Position numbers and translations under genes: made by a program. A stretch of 64,000 nt of DNA from Sabethes cyaneus. Lineage: Eukaryota; Arthropoda; Insecta; Diptera; Culicidae. The stretch is taken from NCBI RefSeq assembly GCF_943734655.1, contig NC_071355.1:237116027-237180026 (forward strand). Direction: 5' to 3'. Below the pieces are notes generated by a model that worked only from the letters and a program-made list of their open reading frames with translations, was not told the origin of the DNA and made no database searches. Position 1 is the stretch's first letter. Each line of letters opens with the position of its first letter. Shown here in pieces: positions 34,219 to 45,683 of the stretch.

Positions 34219-36010
34219 CAATGTTGGGCACAATTTCGCTAATCCGCTCAATCACTAGTTAGCGACGCTAAATTCTGGTTAGCGAGTTAGTGTTTTCGCT
34301 AAATTTGGAGTAAGTTAGCGAAACCGTTAGCTTCGCTAAAATCATTGAAATCCCTAATCCCTTGAAATCGCTAACCGCTAAATCACTAAAGTTGCATGAA
34401 ATCATTCAAACTTTACCTCGCCGTTTTTATATTGCATTTATCAGAAATAATGTCACAAATTAACAAGTTTGAATGCGGTTGAATCACCAAAATAATAGAA
34501 TGACAGAGGGAGTATCACGATATACCGATAGTTCTACTCATCTTTTCCGGACAAGTCGAATTCAAACGCGGCCTAATTAAATTGAAATTTGATTTTCGGC
34601 AATAATAACATAAGAAACAGACACTGATAAAGTATGCAATATGGAACTGAAACACGAATATTTCTGGATAATAGATATCAAGTTTCTTTCTTTAAGGATA
34701 GCAATACAAGATGTGGTGATGCATTCCAAAATTAAACAAAATGCAGACGGCAATGAAAAGAACTACAAGAGGTTTTCTTCAATGCTACTTCTATTAAGTC
34801 TTCTACAACAAATGCTACTACGCCCTGCCGGCCAGTCGGCCTTACGGCAGTTAGCCGAAATCTTAGTCATGGCCGATGAAACGATGAAAAAGGTGTTATT
34901 GTTTGCAGCTGGGGGAGGCTGAAAGGTTTTGCGGTATTCAGTACAATGATTATCTTTAGCCGGTACATCTCCTTCATTGATCTTTCTTTTGGCATATTGG
35001 GCCTAGGTCAGAGCGGCCAAAAGACTGCGTTCTCCAGGCGGTAACTTCCAGCAAGCACTTCATATTGCATATATTCCGTTCACCACAAGCCCCGAAGGAA
35101 AGAACAGCAACTTGGACATTCGCTTCTCGCTGATCGTCAGTTACAGAAGGACCTTCTTTGGGAACTTTGTGTGTGAGATATATTTGACGCCATCGCTTAC
35201 CTTCTTGGTTGTAATGTACCCAGTGCTTTGCCAGTCGTTGTCCTCTATCAAGTAGGTTTAGTCATCCTTCGCCGGAAAGATGTTTTTCACCAGCGCCTTC
35301 AGCCAGCCTTGACTGCACATAAAAATGTCCATTTTGGCAGTACGAACAAGTACGAACGAACGTAGTACGAACAAAGCATCAAGTGTAGTTGCTTGTCTGT
35401 TTTCGTCAACAACAAAATCCATTGATCAAATTATTTATGCACAAAATCAATTCCTACGATTGACGGTACATAGGTGGGTTCATCACCAGTTGGTTGGGTA
35501 AACGCATGAAAAATCGCTAAAATCAGTTAATTTGTTATGCATATAGGGTATTTTCAGCCTATTAAGCGATGGTATCTATTTTTTCGGTCTATGGCCTAGT
35601 TCTAGTGGAAGAACAGGTGGTTTTGACGCTCTTTGAATAAAAAATATAAGATTATTTACCGTCTTGAGAAAATAGTTATAGCGTATTAAAATTGTATGTC
35701 GGCAAAGTATTTTTATTGACGAAAGAAAAGGCAAATAGGCTGAATTTAGAAACCTGCTGAAAATATCCTCCCGCACCCTATTAGGTCCAACAATTATAAA
35801 TTGCCAACAGTCATTTGCGCTAAATATAGTATATGCTCAAACAAAAATGTAGTATTTTTTAGGTAATTTAGATTTAGCGATTAGCGATTAGCGAAATTTT
35901 CGCTAATCTGAGTTTATCGATTAGCGTTTAGCGATTAGCGAGCTAACTTCTTCGGTTAGCGGATTAGCGATTAGCGACGCTAAATTTCCAGTTAGCGGTG
36001 CCCACCACTG
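34219..36010. mobile_element. 1.8-kb hAT-like element with CGCTAA-rich ends
   Basis: The left end CAATGTTGGGCACAATTTCG corresponds to the reverse complement of the right end (CAGTGGTGGGCACCGCTAAC). Flanks are CACCTAAG (34211-34218) and CACCAAAG (36011-36018), an 8-bp duplication with one difference. Both ends are dense in cgctaa/ttagcg motifs (34245-34390 and 35878-35998), typical of subterminal transposase-binding arrays. No hAT transposase is visible; the interior holds a mariner-like relic on the minus strand. Confidence 0.75.
34790..35400 (-). pseudogene. Tc1/mariner-like transposase relic nested in the hAT-like element
   Basis: Minus-strand pieces in shifting frames read ALVKNIFPAKDD, VSDGVKYISHTKFP, LTISEKRMSKLLFFPSG and a corrupted FWP..PRPN..K corresponding to the WPDLA.AHYAK box. 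This is the DDE core of a mariner-family transposase similar in wording to the relics at 36.9-39.3 kb. Stops and frameshifts are many. Identification rests on these short motifs only. Confidence 0.45.
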
Positions 36011-36066
36011 CACCAAAGTATTCCATTGTGCTGCAAAACAAACCCGACACAATAAAGCGGCTAACG

Positions 36067-36540
36067 CTGCCCATGGTTTCACAGTTGACGTAACGACCGA
36101 AATGTTTAAGGCCATATAATCTTTACTATTTTTCAATCAAATAATCTGTCAATTTAGTAGAGATTATTAGTGATAAAAGGGCTGATGGGGTTTTGTGACT
36201 CATTTTTCGTTTTTTGTATTCAAAAAATGCATGCGCCAGTTTATGCGGATAAGACTGTTTGTTGAACGTTTATTCTTATACTGCCCATGGATGCATAGTC
36301 GACGTAACGATCAGCACCGATTGTTGAGAAAACGCATTTTTATCGTGAAAAACGTTTAAAGCCATATAATCTTTGCTATAAACTTTTTCAATCGAATAAT
36401 CTGTTAAATTATTAGAGTTTATTAATCAAAACAGGACTGATGGGGTTTTATGATTCATTCCTCATTTATTGTGTTTAAAAAATGCGAAACGCCAGTTTAT
36501 GCGAATAAACAGACTGTTTTTTTGAACGATTATTCACATA
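36067..36540. repeat. Two-unit tandem duplication, about 214 and 260 bp
   Basis: ctgcccatggtttcacagtt at 36067 and ctgcccatggatgcatagtc at 36281 start two similar units. Both continue with gccatataatctttgctat-type sequence, gactgatggggtttt and cgccagtttatgcg. The second unit carries an extra segment of about 40 bp (agcaccgattgttgagaaaa). Divergence suggests an old duplication. Confidence 0.75.
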
Positions 36541-36703
36541 ACTTGGCGTAAAGCTACAAAAACAAACAGGTTACTATGCTGATTGATTATGCGGGGAATT
36601 ACGTCAACCATTAGCATTTCGTGAAACCAATTGCAGAGTAGCTCAATTTTCCTAAATTTCTCAAATATTTTCGGACAAACTATTGTTCTTTTTATGTTGG
36701 GCG

Positions 36704-37245
36704 CATATATTACATAGTTAAGAATGCGTAGGACCGAAAAAAGTAACGGGTGGCAACTAAAATTTTGGAATTTTTTCGTGGCCCTTATGCTCAACAACAA
36801 ACGAGCTCAGAGAGAAATGAGAGTATGTATGTGTTAGCTCTCTCTCCTCTTTTTGGTAATATTTTTTGTTTTGTTTATGCTTGCCCAGTTTTGCTAAAAA
36901 TGGCCTCGGAACAAGAATAATTTCGGGAGTGCGTTGTACTCCTCTTCGAACTGCAACAGAAATCTCAGCAAAAAGTATGCGGTACAACATTTAAAAAGCA
37001 AATATGTTGCGGCTTCGACAGTTTACCATATCCTAAGATGCCCAACAACTATTCGCAAGCAAGGTAGTGGAAGACCAGCCAAAATTATGGTCGCAGAAGA
37101 ACATCGTTCTCTTTCTCGTTTCTTCAACAACAAGCCCTCTGGTTTGGCTATCAATTAAGATGCACCAGACGAATGTTTGAAGAAAATTTTGATCCCGTTT
37201 CTACAAAAACATCATGCAGATGGACAATACGTGTTAATACGACCA
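36704..37245 (+). mobile_element. Mariner-family relic, copy A
   Basis: From gcatatattacatagttaag to about 37226 the sequence is nearly identical to copy B. It covers the 5' terminal region, the HTH-encoding start (GTTFKKQICCGF; SLPYPK) and the jump to LKKILIPFLQKHHADGQY, then loses similarity at ggacaatacgtgtt. It has the same internal deletion as copy B, so the two are related by duplication or transposition after that deletion. Confidence 0.7.
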
Positions 37246-38430
37246 AACTGAGAGAAGCTGAGAAGCTGATCGTTCTGTCTCTGTATGGTTATAATGAGCC
37301 TGCTTGGCCGCACTTAGCAATAACGCGCCTAATATAAGCTTACATTCAAGCGTTATGAACAAGGTTTCTCGTACATCCGAGGTACGGTAATGTATTTGAG
37401 GATGATTCAATTATGACGTCCATCAATTTTCGGCATTTCTCAACCTCCCTTCCCCATCTGTCTATTTCGGTCACAAACACTCAATCTGCCCCCTCGTTTG
37501 AAAGTTACACAAATTCGAGAAAACAAACACAAGCGCGGATTTTGCTGCTACTTCTAAATGTATCACGGGACTTTATGATCATTTTTCAAGTGCTAAATTC
37601 ATAGATCCATAAATTAGAAAAAAACGCATTTTAACTAGCAATAGCTCCTAGGCTAGATTTGGGTAGCATTTCAAATTTTTTTCTCGAGGGATGTTTTCCT
37701 TAGCCCGCTCACCTCCCCTCTGTCACAGCTTGTCATAAAATTATTACCACCATCTCCACCCTAATTGGTGAACGTCATTATTGAATGATCCCTGAATGCA
37801 AAAACTAGCCGAGTACCCGATTTCACTCGGGCCCCTTCATTTTTACCTGTTATCGTAACGGAAATTTCAACAAAGCAAGAAACAAAACCTTTTTTCTCAT
37901 TTGAATGTCTCTCCCGCCCTTCTTAGCTCCTTACTTTTTGTATCCCCCTGCCACGGGAACTGGATCTGTTTTTGTCAGATATTCCTATAAAGAAAGCGAC
38001 CTTATTCTTTATTTGAACTTGATTAGACGTTTTCTACAATAAACGTAGGTATGTGTTTTTAATTTAACTCGGATCGCTACTATATAGAAGCATTCCATAG
38101 ACAAACATTTTATCTTCAAACTTCGCCGTATCCTGTCATTTATTGTGCATAATGAGCACTGACAGTAGCTCAAACATCCCCCTTCCTTGACTAAGGAGGG
38201 GTTCAAACTTCTATCAGAGCGTGGTGCTTACCCGGGAAATACACATTTTGTGTTTTAGTTGCCTGGATAATTCTCATGGATAGTTGATATTTGTGACGGG
38301 GGAGGGGTCTCGAACCACCATAGAAAAAAATCCTCTCTCCAGAAACCCCCACATGCCAAATTTGGTACCATGTGCTTGATTAGTTATAGAGTTATGTAGC
38401 AATTTGTTTTATTCGTATGAAAGCCCCCGG
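37246..38430. other. No supported gene between mariner relics
   Basis: Short open frames only; no repeat boundaries fixed. Confidence 0.35.
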
Positions 38431-39277
38431 CATATATTACATAGTTAAGAATGCGTAGGACCGAAAAAAGTAACGGGTGGCAACTAAAATTTTGGAATTT
38501 TTTCGTGGCCCTTATGCTCAACAACAAACGAGCTCAGAGAGAAATGAGAGTATGTATGTGTTAGCTCTCTCTCCTCTTTTTGTTAATGTTTTTTGTTTTG
38601 CTTATGCTTGCCCAGTTTTGCTAAAAATGGCGTCGGAACAAGAATAATTTCGGGAGCGCGTTGTACACTTCTTCGAACTGCAACAGAAATCTCAGCAAAA
38701 AGTATACGGTACAACATTTAAAAAGCAAATATGTTGCGGCTTCGACAGTTTACCATATCCTAAGATACCCAACAACTATTCGCAAGCAAGGTAGTGGAAG
38801 ACCAGCCAAAATATGGACGCAGAAGGACATCGTTCTCTTTCTCTTTTCTTCAACAGCAAGCCCTCTGGTTTGGCTATCAATTAAGATGCACCAGACGAAT
38901 GTTTGAAGAAAATTTTGATCCCGTTTCTTCAAAAACATCATGCAGATGGACAATACGTGTTTTGGCCGGATAGAGCATCAGCGCAGTACGCCAAAAAAAA
39001 CACAATCGTTCCTGAATACCCATTCGATCCGATTTTTACCCAAAAACCACGACCCGTACAATCTTTCGCAGAGCGACCGATCGAAGATTTCTTCGGGATT
39101 TTGATTTCCTAGGTATACAAAAATAACTGGAGAGCCATCAATTGCAAACAGTTGATTGGTAGAATCAAGAGGTGCATTCGCAAAGTTGACATGACGGCCG
39201 TACAACGCTCCTGTTTCGACATCAAACGAAAGCTTCGCCGAACAGCCGACTACGGACCGTTTTCAAATGTACACTAA
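38431..39277 (+). pseudogene. Mariner-family transposase with internal deletion, copy B
   Basis: The frame begins at ATG 38628 (MASEQE, then TAA) and runs through an HTH-like N-terminus. After a deletion of the region with the first catalytic D it continues as KKILIPFLQKHHADGQYVFW, PDRASAQYAKK (second D), ERPIEDFFGIL (third acidic residue), then after a TAG RAINCKQLIGRI and VQRSCFDIKRKLRR to the stop at 39275-39277. It is thus a deleted, multiply broken transposase. The 5' terminal sequence (gggtggcaactaaaattttg) also occurs in copies A and C. Confidence 0.75.
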
Positions 39278-39639
39278 TATTTTTTCAACAATGGATAATG
39301 TATCTTTAATTTCCCTAAAGCAGATCTTCTTCGTGTATCTTTGTATTTTTTTGAAAGCTTGAGATCACTTTCTGTTTAAACTATTTTATGTTCGGAGAAG
39401 CAGTAGAACTATCCATGGAATTGTATCGATCATTTCCGATAAAAGAGGGAAGTACAAAACGAAGCATTTTCCGGAAATATTATGGTTAATAACCAGCGGC
39501 ATTGGGTTTTCCGCGTCGAAATCTGTCCCTCAGTGTATTCCGGGGCTCTTGTCTTCTATCGACACTTTATTCCGATTCTTTTCAATGTTTTGCAGATGTA
39601 CTGGTGCGAACGGTTGTATTTTATTGCGGCATCCTGTTA
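39278..39639. other. No supported gene
   Basis: AT-rich filler between two mariner relics. Confidence 0.3.
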
Positions 39640-40027
39640 GCTTACGGAATCCTCGTTGTTGTAGGTACACGAAAGAGAACGAAGCCGTTCTGCGTTCATA
39701 ATTTAGGCTGGTCTTCCACTACCTTACTTGCGGGTAGTTGTTGGGAATCTTAGGATATGGTAAATAGTCGAAGCCGCAACATTTTCGTTTTTGAAATGTA
39801 CTTTTTGCCGAGGTCTTTGTATAATTCGTGGAATCGTACAACGCGCTCGCGAAATGCTTCTTGTTTTGACGATATTTTGAGCAAAATTTATCAAGCATGA
39901 AAAAAACAAAAAATACTGGTACAAAAAGGAGAGAAAGAGTTAACACATACACACTCTCATTTCTCTTTGAGCTCGTTTGAATCTCGAAAAAATTCCAAAA
40001 TTTTAGTTGCAACCCGTTATTTGTGCC
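39640..40027 (-). mobile_element. Mariner-family relic, copy C (5' part, reversed)
   Basis: On the minus strand the same 5' terminal sequence (aacgggttgcaactaaaatt) is followed by the HTH-coding start with less decay than A/B (FRERVV-type residues, then VHFKNENVAASTIYHILRF). The sequence runs to the inverted match of gtagtggaagaccagcc near 39711 and fades at about 39640. The transposase core is absent. Confidence 0.65.
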
Positions 40028-40125
40028 TAGTGTCCATTGTGCATAACAGCCACCCAAGCCACTTACTTCCGGCCCTTACTCATCTCATTATTCATTTAAT
40101 CAAGAATCCATGCACGCTTTCCCCG

Positions 40126-40405
40126 CTCCTCCTCTTCTTCTTCTTCCTCCTCCTCCTCCTCCTCCTACTTTACCTCCTCCTCCACCTCCTTCGCTTCCTC
40201 CTCCTCCTCCTCCTCTTCCTTCTCATCCTCCTCATCCTCCTCCTCCTACTCCTCCTCCTTCTCCTCCTCCTCCTCCTCTTCCTCCTTCTCCTCTTCCTCC
40301 TCCTCATCTTCCTCCTCTGCCTCTTCCTCCTCCTCTTCTTCCTCTTCCTCCTCTTCCTCCTCCTCCTCCCCCTCCTCCTCCTCCCCCTCCCCCTCCCCCT
40401 CCTCC

Positions 40406-40436
<31 letters not shown>

Positions 40437-40465
40437 TCTCTTCCTCCTCGTCCTCTTCCTCCTCG

Positions 40466-40497
<32 letters not shown>

Positions 40498-41056
40498 CTT
40501 TTCCTCCTCCTCTTCCTCCTCCTCATCCTCCACCTACTCCTCCTCCTCCTTCTCCTCCACTTCCTCCGCTCCCTCCTCCTCCTCTTCCTCCTCCTCCTCC
40601 TCCTCATCCTCCTCCTCCTCATCCTCCTCCTCCTCCTCATCCTCCTCCTCCTCATCCTCCTCCTCCTACTCCTCCTCCTCCTTGTTCTCCTCCTCTTCCT
40701 CCTCCTCCTCCGCCTCCTCTTCCTCCTCTTCATCCTCCTCCTCTGCCTCTTCCTCCTTCTCCTCCTTCTCCTCTTCTTCCTCTTCCTCCTCCTTCTCCTC
40801 TTCTTCCTCTTCCTCATCCTCCTCCTCCTCCTTCTCCCCCCCTCCTCCTCCTCCTCCTCCTCCTCATCCACCTCCTCTTCCTACTCCTCTTCCTCCCCAT
40901 CCTCCTCTTCCTTCTCCTCCTCCTCCTCCTTCTCCTTCTTCTCCTCCCCCTCCTCCTCCTCCTCCCCCTCCTCCTCCTTCTCCTTCTGCTCCTCCTTCTC
41001 CTCCTTCTCCTGCTTCTCCTCCTCCTCTTCTTTCTCCTCCTTCTCGTCCTCCTCCG
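40126..41056. repeat. ~0.93-kb (TCC/TTC)n pyrimidine triplet tract
   Basis: Nearly every base on the plus strand is C or T, in TCC/CTC/CTT triplets, with isolated A or G interruptions (catcctcctcatcc, cctactcc, cgcc). All six frames are open for hundreds of codons (Leu-, Pro- or Ser-rich forward; Arg-, Glu- or Gly-rich reverse). These frames are by-products of the repeat and not genes. Such R.Y tracts can form triplex (H-DNA) and are hard to assemble. Confidence 0.95.
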
Positions 41057-41329
41057 TATCCAAAAACCACCCACTTTTCGTCTCCAGCCTCTTGTTCATC
41101 TCTTTTTGTTCCGAAAATACCCATAATGCAAGAGAAGCAAATCTGATTTCTTTGTTTGGACCTCCCCCCATTCTCAGGGACCCTTCTTATCGTCAGGGAA
41201 AGGGGCGTGAGGAGAGTGGGGATGCCCTCATGTCAAGAAACACGAATACCAAGTTTGGTGGAGAATACGTCAAGCATTCCAGAGTCATGGTAACATGATA
41301 AGACGATGAACAGAATGCTTACGTACGAT

Positions 41330-42600
41330 ACCAGTGTACCGATCTCCGATCTCTGTGAGATCCGACGAGAAATCGGTCAGCTAAAGAATAATAGAGTCGA
41401 ATAGTAGAGTACGAAAATGATAAGGAACCACTAGCAACGGCACTTCACTGGATAATTTCAAGGATTTGCGATGAAGAGAAACTACGGTCAAACGGGATTG
41501 CAACAGTTTTCAACTATGAGTGCAACAAAAAACTTAGCTGCAGCACATTTTAGGACATTACCCCGAAGTTAGTAGGTCTATGAATAATTTCACATGTTGA
41601 GAAATAAACGCTTCGATGGGGTAACTTGCAATAATCCCGAAAAAATTCACATATTTCCGACCCCCCGGAGGCATCCCACATTCTCCGGCTGTGCTTTTAG
41701 TATTGCTTGATGCAAAAAGAAATGAAAACTTACTTCGAGAAGTTAAGGAAATTTAGCTTTTTAAATCTGCCTGCTGTTGCAAGTTACCCCGTTTAAGTAC
41801 TTGTTGTACGAGTAATGTGGTAACAAGCAGTATAAGCAAAACTAGTCATCATAAATCTATTATTTTATTTCCTTATTATTCACTTTACTAAAAAAAGAAT
41901 GTTTGTTTGGCTTCTATTATTTGAAGTGGTTGTGGGCGAAACAAACGACGAAAAATGACAATGAATTTAACACTCTGTTGTAAGACTTGAGTTGGTAAGG
42001 TGAGTTTTAATCACCAAAACAGCAGAAAATGAACATAACAGTATCTAGACGTTTTCTGATCTATTATCAATTTTTTGACCTTTTTTGATCTATTATCTAT
42101 CTATTATGGAAGATGTGGTTTGGCTTATCTATAGAAAAGGGTGATCTGCTCGATTTTTGTAATTACCGTGATATTTCGCCGATCAAAACCACCTACAAGA
42201 TGCTCTGTGCTCTCCTAGATTTGTTACGTCATGTATCCCCAATAGCAAAATAACTCATAGGGCAATAACAGGCGAGCTTCATGGGGTCCCGTGCTACTAC
42301 GGATCAAATTTTTACTCTCCGACAAATCCTCCTGAAATGTCCGGAGTACAACGTACCCGCGCGTCATATTGTCGTGGATTTCAGGGCAGCATATGGTACA
42401 GTCGAGCGCGAACCCAATACGTCGAAAACCAAATATGTGGTAGGAAGAGGCTCCAGCGAAAACAACGTCCTTCTCCCACGAACGGTGAGTATTGACGGCG
42501 ATGAACTGGAAGTGGTTGATTAGTTCATATATTGGGAATCCCTGATCACCGCCGGCAATAATAATGATGGAGCAAGTCCTGCCTTCCCTCAAATATCAGA
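41330..42600 (+). pseudogene. RTE-type LINE relic split by an insertion
   Basis: 41335-41480 reads SDLCEIRREIGQLKNNRVE, then H(W/F)IISRI-like residues ending DEE. After an unrelated block the domain resumes at about 42110 (FCNYRDISPIKTTYKMLCAL; MGSRATTDQIFTLRQILLKC; HIVVDFRAAYGTVER), and jumps with a deletion to NTSKTKYVVGRG and IDGDELEVVD. It matches the order of the 16.5-kb copy, so RT boxes including FADD are deleted. Confidence 0.75.
41485..42108. mobile_element. Insertion in the RTE relic, with CAAACGGG/CCCCGTTT ends near 41.49-41.79 kb
   Basis: Inside the RTE gap, caaacgggattgcaacag (41489) is mirrored by ctgttgcaagttaccccgtt (41773), giving short imperfect inverted repeats. The remaining part to 42108 is AT-rich with gatctattatc repeats. 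The insertion's exact ends and type are unresolved. Confidence 0.4.
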
Positions 42601-43239
42601 ACGTCTCTAGAAGCTTTCGCAAACATTTTGAAAGCAGCATGGTGATGAAAAACCCGTTCTTTTGAACAAATTTATTTCCATTGTGCTTTTCTGCAAGCGA
42701 ACTTTTATTTACGCAAAAAAGAATGATAACAACAAATTGACTGAATAACAACAAATTGACTGCTTCTAGCCAAAACCTTGACAAATTTACCAAACGATCT
42801 CCAATGTGAAATAAATTTAAGCTACTACTAAGTTGTCTAAAAATACTCCTGACTATTTGCTTCTTCAACGGTGGATCTAATATAAAAACTACGCTCGATG
42901 CTCAGATTTGCTCCACAAATTTAGATTTTTGTTCGATAAATATAAAAGCACTAACTAGCCCGTGTGCGTCACCCTGCATCTAATCGAGAGCAAATCAGAG
43001 GTAACCATCCTGGGTTTCTATGATTCTGATAGTAAAACACTTTTCACGTGATGATTTTGATTCACTGTATATCGTTGATAACCGGAATAAATGATCAAAG
43101 CAACCAAATGTATCTCCGACGCCAGGGAATCAAAAATCACGACGCACAAGAGACAAAGATATTGTCCCTAGTTCAAAATGTGGCGACAATGTATGATGAA
43201 AGTTCACTATTGCATGGACGTTAGGACAAAGACAAGTTA

Positions 43240-44150
43240 GGCCATTGCTAATAATTTTTAAAGTTTTTGTCATCCCCCCCCCCCCTTGGAAATTGACTTG
43301 AAAAATCAGGGGGCAAAAAAACAATTAGGTAGGATATGAGTTAATTTTGTTTCTAAAATTAATTGTCTGTGGACTCTACAGCCTGAAAAAATCGAAAAAT
43401 GAGTGTACGACTTGAGTTACCACTTCTAACATGAAACAAAAATGGAAATTCGAACAATGGAATTTCCGAAAATTGGTTGAAAAAAATTTTCTTTCGTTTT
43501 TGTCTTTTTTTCCTAGATTTTTGTATGGAAAATAATAACGTATATATTAAAAGCACGAATAGATTTAATTTTTTTTTTTGAAACGATGATTCTACAATTG
43601 ATGAAGGGACGGTAAGGGAAAGTAATGAAGAAGGATTTTTTTCCGGGAATGAAGGGGAAGGGTGGAAAGGAAGGGGGGGGGGGGTAATACGTAGCTATGC
43701 TTAACAAGTTGTCGTTGTGACTCCTATCTTTTGTCCAATGCTGGAAGGTGCATGGGTCGAACCAAGCTGTAATCAGAGATTATAACCGGATTTGAACCCA
43801 CAACACCTGCCAGGGCGTGTCGCTCACTGGTACCCGTGTACCTTTGAACCACAGAGGCGCTGGACAAAAGAAGTCTGCACACATACACATAGTAGAATTA
43901 AATTGGATAAGTTTTCTTATTTTTTATTTTTAGATATTAATATATGCCTGACCGCATTTCAAGGTCATGACTAAAGTCACGAGTTTGGGTCAACGAATAG
44001 ATTTGATTATCACGTTTAAACTTTAAGTAGAAATGCCTAAAACCAATTTTTTTTGCTCGATTAAAAAAATCTCTTTTTTCGATCCCCCCCCCCTTCGGTG
44101 GTCCAACACCGGAAGGGCAAAAACCTTTTAAAATATTTGTAATGGCCTTA
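43240..44150. repeat. AT-rich interspersed repeat, copy 3, split by an insertion
   Basis: 43240-43566 and 43993-44150 together match 24460-24965 in the same direction (gtacgacttgagtt, aataataacgtatatattaa, then ttaaactttaagtagaaatg, ttttttttgctcgattaaaa, ttgtaatggcctta). The match resumes exactly after the insertion. Confidence 0.75.
43567..43992 (-). mobile_element. SINE-bearing insertion with 12-bp target duplication
   Basis: The insertion is flanked by acgaatagattt on both sides (43555-43566; 43993-44004). Read on the minus strand it contains a tRNA-like head: tctgtggttcaaaggta (A box, about 43842-43858) and gtgggttcaaatccgg (B box, about 43784-43799). Then come a body with a C12-type run (complement of the G-run at 43671-43683) and a terminal oligo(A) (complement of tttttttttt at 43569-43579). 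About 130 bp upstream of the head carry a segment shared with 33.5 kb and 64.0 kb. The tail, head and duplication are classic for LINE-mobilised SINEs. Confidence 0.8.
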
Positions 44151-44807
44151 TCGTAGCTGTTTATCGTGGATACAGATGTTTCATGACAACTATGTTGTTG
44201 CCTGCGAAAAAGACACACTGCTGTATGCAATAGCGTATTGTATGTAACAAAAGCAATCCTAATCAGGTCACACTGTGTCGGCAGCAGCAGTGTTTGGTAG
44301 TTACCAAGGTTACGTTGGTACCTTTTGAACACCAGACTTTAGGTCAAAGCAAACCAAATTTTTTTCCTTAAGGTTTTTGCTGTTTGTCCCTTTAGTTCAA
44401 GTTGCTGATAAAGTATTGCCTTTAACCAGTCGACTGGCGACAAAGACATATTTTGTTGTATACCTGCATCACTAACAACAAGCGCTTGTGAGAGCGAAGG
44501 TATATCAAAATATATTCTCATCGAAAGTTGTCCTGCTTGCTGGTGTGAATGGATATTCATTTGTCCCAATATTTTGTTATCGTGACACATTCTGGTTGCT
44601 ACGTATGTTTGCTTCATAGGCAGAGAATAACTGGTTTGTCACTCTTCGTTTTTGTTGGTTATTTCTGCGTATGAACAATGATATTTTGATTCCCTGATTG
44701 TGGCAAACGGCTATGTGAATAAAATAAGTCCTATGAGTAAAATTACACTGAAATAATATTGCTGATTGCATGAAAAATCTTACATTCAAAAGGGCGCATT
44801 CGCTTAT
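44151..44807. repeat. No gene; repeat shared with 10.35 kb
   Basis: 44690-44760 (gtgaataaaataagtcctat, aaaattacactgaaataata) is the reverse complement of a stretch at about 10380-10450. Overlapping minus-strand open frames lack features. Confidence 0.4.
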
Positions 44808-44916
44808 AAAAGTGCTATTTTAGATTGAATTGCTTCGGTATCTTTAGCACACTTTTTCGTTATATTCCAAGCAATAAGTGCGCCGAAGACACTAATCAGT
44901 CTAAAATAGCACTTTT
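44808..44916. mobile_element. 109-bp hairpin MITE-like unit
   Basis: aaaagtgctattttagattg at 44808 is the inverted form of cagtctaaaatagcactttt ending at 44916, and gcttcggtatcttt faces gccgaagacact. Arms of about 38 bp with some mismatches. Confidence 0.6.
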
Positions 44917-45683
44917 ACGACAGATTTCGCAGCTTTGAATGTAATTTTGTTGTTGCAAGTTGCAACACATAATTGAAGAAAATGATTAATATCAACAATA
45001 TTTTTTGTTCATTTAAATTATTTTGTTTTATGTTCGAGAAATATAAAAGTACCAACTGTAGATGTAGTCATTCAACTTTTCTATCATTCCATCGAAAAAA
45101 CACTTTTTTGATGTGATTATCTAGATTCACTATAACGCTGCTAACCGGAATATATTATCAAAACCACTAACGCTTTGTAACTCCTTGAGATGCAACTACG
45201 TTACTGCTGCTGGTGTTGGATGCAATCTGGCACAATTTGTTTTAATCTTCGCTTACATTTATATGCTAATTCGCCACTGTCAACTGTGGCGCCACTGTTA
45301 ATTAAAGCGCTGGGGTTTTAACCCGAGTACTGACATCTGTACATCGTTGTATCACAGATATTGTTATGTTTGTAACACAAATTTTTTTTGATAATTTCTA
45401 AAGATCACCATCTATATGTCTACCAATTTAATACCTATAACTTAACCAACAACAGCATTCAATTTAATTATGAGACATTCGTAGACCACGCGTAAAGATT
45501 TTAATAAAGCTTAAGCCCCACTCTCCTGTCTAAACTGCATCATATTGCATATACAACAGATCCTGATTTCAGTTTTAAACAACGCAACGTTGATAAGACA
45601 TTTCAGTTCAGTATTTCGGATAGATCTGCAACTTTGACATTACTGCCTAAGAGAACATTCTAGAAAATTTTAGATTTTTTTAT
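44917..45683. other. Spacer without a supported gene
   Basis: 45000-45180 resembles 42890-43110 (aaatataaaagtaccaact / aaatataaaagcactaact; ctaaccggaatatattatca / ataaccggaataaatgatca), an old dispersed repeat. Nothing else. Confidence 0.4.

Noticed and set aside
39967..41298. Very long Leu-, Pro-, Ser-, Arg- and Glu-rich open frames on both strands
   Set aside because: All are by-products of the pyrimidine triplet tract; composition mirrors TCC/TTC in each frame and there is no start context, domain or splice support.
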